From IMG/VR virus record IMGVR_UViG_3300030943_000180, positions 1 through 22,803 of that record: a stretch of 22,803 bases of DNA; one strand, given 5' to 3'. Under the pieces are notes generated by a model that did no database searches, was not told the origin of the DNA, and saw nothing but the letters and a program-made list of their open reading frames with translations. The DNA comes from a virus. The position numbers and the translations under genes were made by a program. Below are positions 21,113 through 22,803 of this stretch, piece after piece. Within the stretch, counting starts at the first letter, position 1. Every line of letters begins with the position of its first letter.

Positions 21113-21412
21113 ATGGATCTGACTGATTTCATTTATGAACAAGAGCGGCACCCACAAATCATTTCGCTGCTCTTGCGTGACGGTGTTGTGCTTTCTGGCC
21201 GATTTGCTACGCCTGACCGGCCCTCCGTGACTATCGGAGCCTGGAAGTATTCGAATGTCATCGTGCTCAAGTCTGTCATCATTGCTCGGGTCGGCGGCGA
21301 TGTTGCCAAACTGCCAGAATTGATTGTTCCCCAGGGTGAAGTTGTCGCCTGGGGAACTGGCAAACTCACCCCTGCTTCTCTTCATCCCGCAGAACCGTCA
21401 TCCGAAAAGTAG
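21113..21412 (+). CDS. Small rightward protein, possibly Sm-like beta barrel, paralog of the 21644 gene
   Basis: The 99-residue product starts at 21113 after AAGGGAG. An N-terminal helix (LTDFIYEQERHPQIISLLL) is followed by beta-type stretches: RDGVVLSGRF, then VIVLKSVIIARVGG, and a final strand ending VVAWGTGKL. The DG...SGRF pattern resembles the Sm1 motif of Lsm/Hfq-like RNA-binding barrels, but I cannot prove that fold. The rightward protein at 21644 has the same plan (VLMGGAVVTGEI ... ILAWGSGKI), so the pair are paralogs. The gene runs against the prevailing strand and overlaps the leftward 77-residue gene by 47 bases at their 3' ends. Confidence 0.65.
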   Translation: MDLTDFIYEQERHPQIISLLLRDGVVLSGRFATPDRPSVTIGAWKYSNVIVLKSVIIARVGGDVAKLPELIVPQGEVVAWGTGKLTPASLHPAEPSSEK

Positions 21413-21599
21413 ACCCGTTAGACAGCAATGCCGTGATTTCCTTCACCCGAGTCGGTCCTACTGAGCCGTGCTCGCCCTCGATGCGCATCAAGAAGAAACC
21501 TTCTGCTTCGCCCTGGGGCAGGACTGACTCCAACAGCCAGCGCGTGCCGTTGCACTGGTTTTGTGTGATTACGTTTGCTTCCTGTACCTTTTTTCCCAT
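21366..21599 (-). CDS. Small leftward protein between two rightward paralogs
   Basis: The 77-residue product starts at 21599 with AAGGAGC upstream. It has mixed beta-type stretches (GTRWLLESVLPQGEAEGFFL, TFRMTVLRDEEKQG) and no recognised domain. Its last 15 codons overlap the 3' end of the rightward gene at 21113-21412, and its 5' end sits 44 bases from the start of the rightward gene at 21644. It is probably read from the leftward promoter near 22730 or a local promoter not seen. Confidence 0.6.
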   Translation of the reverse strand: MGKKVQEANVITQNQCNGTRWLLESVLPQGEAEGFFLMRIEGEHGSVGPTRVKEITALLSNGSTFRMTVLRDEEKQG

Positions 21600-21643
21600 T
21601 TCATTGCTCCTTTTTTTGAATTGATCTAACCTGGAGAAACCAC

Positions 21644-21934
21644 GTGCAAAAAAATGACATCTTTTTTGAACTTAAGCAATTTCTCAAAAACTCCCAAGAC
21701 TTTTCAACTGTTCACTTCGTGCTGATGGGCGGCGCCGTGGTCACCGGAGAAATTATTAAAAATGATGATCCTGACGGTGATCCTGAATATTTAGTAACGA
21801 CTTCCATCCTGCTTCAGCGAGCAATCGTGTATGGTCTTGTGGGGACGATCACCACTATTGAATTGCTCGATCTTCCATTTCAAAATATTTTGGCTTGGGG
21901 TTCTGGCAAAATTTCTTCTGGCCAGGCTGATTAG
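21644..21934 (+). CDS. Small rightward protein, paralog of the 21113 gene (GTG start)
   Basis: The 96-residue product starts at a GTG at 21644 after CTGGAGAAACC. It shares plan and end motif with the 21113-21412 product: a helix (DIFFELKQFLKNSQDF), beta strands (VHFVLMGGAVVTGEI), a variable loop, then a strand with LAWGSGKI. An Sm-like barrel is possible. No separate promoter is seen, so it may be read from the plus-strand promoter at 21071. The stops of this gene and of the leftward 161-residue gene overlap by four bases (TTAG). Confidence 0.65.
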   Translation: MQKNDIFFELKQFLKNSQDFSTVHFVLMGGAVVTGEIIKNDDPDGDPEYLVTTSILLQRAIVYGLVGTITTIELLDLPFQNILAWGSGKISSGQAD

Positions 21935-22416
21935 CACACCCAGTCTGGAACATCATTCAGAAACTTGCAGCCCAGCAGCCACATAATGTCAGTGATCGGC
22001 AGATCCAGATCACCGAAAACCATTTCCATTCTCTTGCGCCCGTTAGCAGATAAGCGCCGGTTTTGGTGTGCAATGCGTTGATTGGCTGATTCCATGTCTG
22101 GTTCTTCTTTCGACGCCGCCTGGTCTTCGGCAATAGCTACTCCCTGCATAAATGCATCGATCGCGCCATCATCAACAATGACAGCAAACCCTCTCGCAGT
22201 CCGGATAGTTCGCAGACCAAGATTGTCCTGGCAGATATTTGAAATGGTCCGTATCTGATGCTCACACGATTCCAATTTATTAAAAGCTTCAGTGAGATCA
22301 TTGAAATAAATAACTCTCACAGGAGAGTCATTCTCAATCTCCAGGTGAATCAAATGGCTGTAATAAGTTGAAAGGTTTTGGATATATCGCGCGATCCTGA
22401 CCGTTTGTGTTTCCAT
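21931..22416 (-). CDS. Unknown early protein
   Basis: The 161-residue product starts at 22416 with AAAGGAG nine bases upstream. It has a helical first part (IARYIQNLSTYYSHLIHLEI), a beta-type centre (GLRTIRTARGFAVIVDDGAI), then a polar linker and a helical end (MVFGDLDLPITDIMWLLGCK). No motif of known function is seen. It follows a zinc-ribbon gene by 13 bases and is probably transcribed from the promoter at 22715-22742. Confidence 0.65.
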   Translation of the reverse strand: METQTVRIARYIQNLSTYYSHLIHLEIENDSPVRVIYFNDLTEAFNKLESCEHQIRTISNICQDNLGLRTIRTARGFAVIVDDGAIDAFMQGVAIAEDQAASKEEPDMESANQRIAHQNRRLSANGRKRMEMVFGDLDLPITDIMWLLGCKFLNDVPDWVC

Positions 22417-22429
22417 CTCATATGCTCCT

Positions 22430-22654
22430 TTACCGTGCAGCCACTGAAAACTTGACATCCTGGTAATACCCATCCACCAGGGTCGTGCGGACAATTGAAG
22501 TTACCGGCCTGAAATGCTCGTACCGCGCGCCACAGCAACGCAGGCAGTCATGACCGCGGCCAGCAGCCACACCAGCCGCGCTGACCAGGTTGTGGCACTT
22601 CGGGCACTCGTACTTCTTTTCGGTTTGGATCTTGATTTTGATTCTTCGTGCCAT
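22430..22654 (-). CDS. Small zinc-ribbon protein, first gene after the early promoter
   Basis: The 74-residue product starts at 22654 (AAGGAGC upstream). It is basic at the N-terminus (MARRIKIKIQTEKKYE) and has CPKC followed about 20 residues later by CLRCC, a four-Cys zinc ribbon. It is the first gene downstream of a strong leftward promoter with operator repeats, so it is an early gene. It may bind nucleic acid as a regulator or host-takeover factor; nothing more specific is visible. Confidence 0.7.
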   Translation of the reverse strand: MARRIKIKIQTEKKYECPKCHNLVSAAGVAAGRGHDCLRCCGARYEHFRPVTSIVRTTLVDGYYQDVKFSVAAR

Positions 22655-22675
22655 TGGTTGCTCCTTCTTACAATA

Positions 22676-22753
22676 TTCAATTCATTAAACATTTTCGTTC
22701 AATTCATTAAACACATTATAACTATTTATAACTATTTGTCAATACATTAAACA
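22676..22753. repeat. Three direct repeats TTCAATTCATTAAACA-like around the early promoter (operators)
   Basis: TTCAATTCATTAAACA occurs at 22676-22691 and 22698-22713, 22 bp apart. A third copy, GTCAATACATTAAACA at 22738-22753, has two changes and overlaps the -35. The spacing follows about two and four helical turns, and the copies surround the promoter at 22715-22742, which points to a repressor or activator array. Two further ATAACTATTT units lie between. Confidence 0.65.
22715..22742 (-). promoter_or_regulatory. Strong leftward early promoter
   Basis: On the minus strand -35 TTGACA (22737-22742) and -10 TATAAT (22715-22720) both match consensus, separated by 16 bases. The start site would be near 22708, giving a 54-base leader to the zinc-ribbon gene at 22654. 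The operator-like repeats overlap the -35 and lie around the start site. Confidence 0.75.
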
Positions 22754-22776
22754 ATAAGTATCGGAGACTGAACGCC

Positions 22777-22803
22777 TTGTGTGTGAGAATGTTCAATATG
22801 GAA
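22777..22803 (+). CDS. Possible start of a rightward gene, cut by window edge
   Basis: CGGAGA lies nine bases before a TTG at 22777, which opens a frame (LCVRMFNME) to the edge; an in-frame ATG follows at 22789. A rightward gene divergent from the early promoter would be the expected site of a repressor gene. The evidence is only a possible ribosome site and nine codons. Confidence 0.15.

Larger units (their letters stand above)
1..22803. mobile_element. Temperate tailed-phage (prophage or phage-plasmid) segment
   Basis: Recognisable phage genes are spread over the whole window: prohead protease and large terminase at the left, primase and helicase in the middle, tyrosine recombinase and Mom-like DNA modifier to the right, and a repeat-flanked early promoter at the right end. 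Nearly all genes run leftward with 1-14 base overlaps, as in phage operons. No chromosomal housekeeping gene and no att site is visible, so both element ends lie outside the window. The FtsK-like and lipoprotein genes would also fit a phage-plasmid or an integrative conjugative hybrid. Confidence 0.85.

Noticed and set aside
22676-22753. Repeats resembling a short CRISPR array
   Set aside because: The repeats are 16 bp with unequal gaps of 6 and 24 bases and overlap a promoter; operators explain them better.

Overview
The window looks like part of a temperate tailed phage (prophage or phage-plasmid), mostly read on the minus strand. The supporting genes are a large terminase, a gp21-type prohead protease, a tyrosine recombinase, a DnaG-like primase with a helicase, and a Mom-like DNA-modification gene. 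The host is probably a Chloroflexi/Anaerolineae-type bacterium. That is inference, based on a Flp-pilin segment of the kind seen in those genomes and on a Thr/Ala-rich lipoprotein. No tRNA, rRNA, CRISPR array or insertion sequence was seen, and attachment sites cannot be recognised from this window alone.

Layout, following leftward transcription from right to left. (1) 22.8-21.0 kb is a control region. A near-consensus leftward promoter (22715-22742) sits among three direct repeats. Small leftward genes (zinc ribbon, 161 aa, 77 aa) are interleaved with two rightward paralogous genes (99 and 96 aa) that may be Sm-like beta barrels. (2) 21.05-14.68 kb is a tightly packed leftward operon, with many 4-base ATGA overlaps. 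It holds small unknown genes, a three-TM protein, the tyrosine recombinase, an AAA+ type ATPase, a TOPRIM protein, zinc-ribbon and unknown genes, and the Mom-like acetyltransferase. (3) 14.68-11.39 kb is a replication module: a gap with a repeated 15-bp palindrome, then a DnaG-like primase lacking its zinc cysteines, then a helicase. (4) 11.39-11.05 kb is a gene-poor segment with an array of AGTGAAGGT inverted repeats. (5) 11.05-7.2 kb is an envelope and DNA-translocase module: a two-TM protein, a lipoprotein with a second membrane anchor, an FtsK/TraB-like motor, and a four-TM protein with a zinc-finger-like tail. (6) 7.5-4.64 kb holds small unknown genes, an ASCH-like gene and a DUF5131 (Gp37/Gp68, three-Cys) gene carrying one frameshift. 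A terminator at 4611-4630 ends this unit.

(7) 4.55-0 kb is the late module, with its own promoter (4526-4553) and a leader of three strong hairpins. It encodes a membrane protein ending in a complete Flp prepilin segment, a TM/coiled-coil protein, probable small and large terminase subunits, and the prohead protease, which runs off the left edge and probably contains a nested scaffold start. No portal gene is seen next to the terminase.

Main points for follow-up: the holin-like/Flp-pilin fusion, the FtsK-lipoprotein-membrane cluster inside a tailed phage (possible conjugation-like transfer or envelope function), the zinc-ribbon/Mom-like cassette, the frameshifted DUF5131 gene, and several unexplained repeat or operator arrays. 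All functions come from reading motifs by eye; no database search was run.
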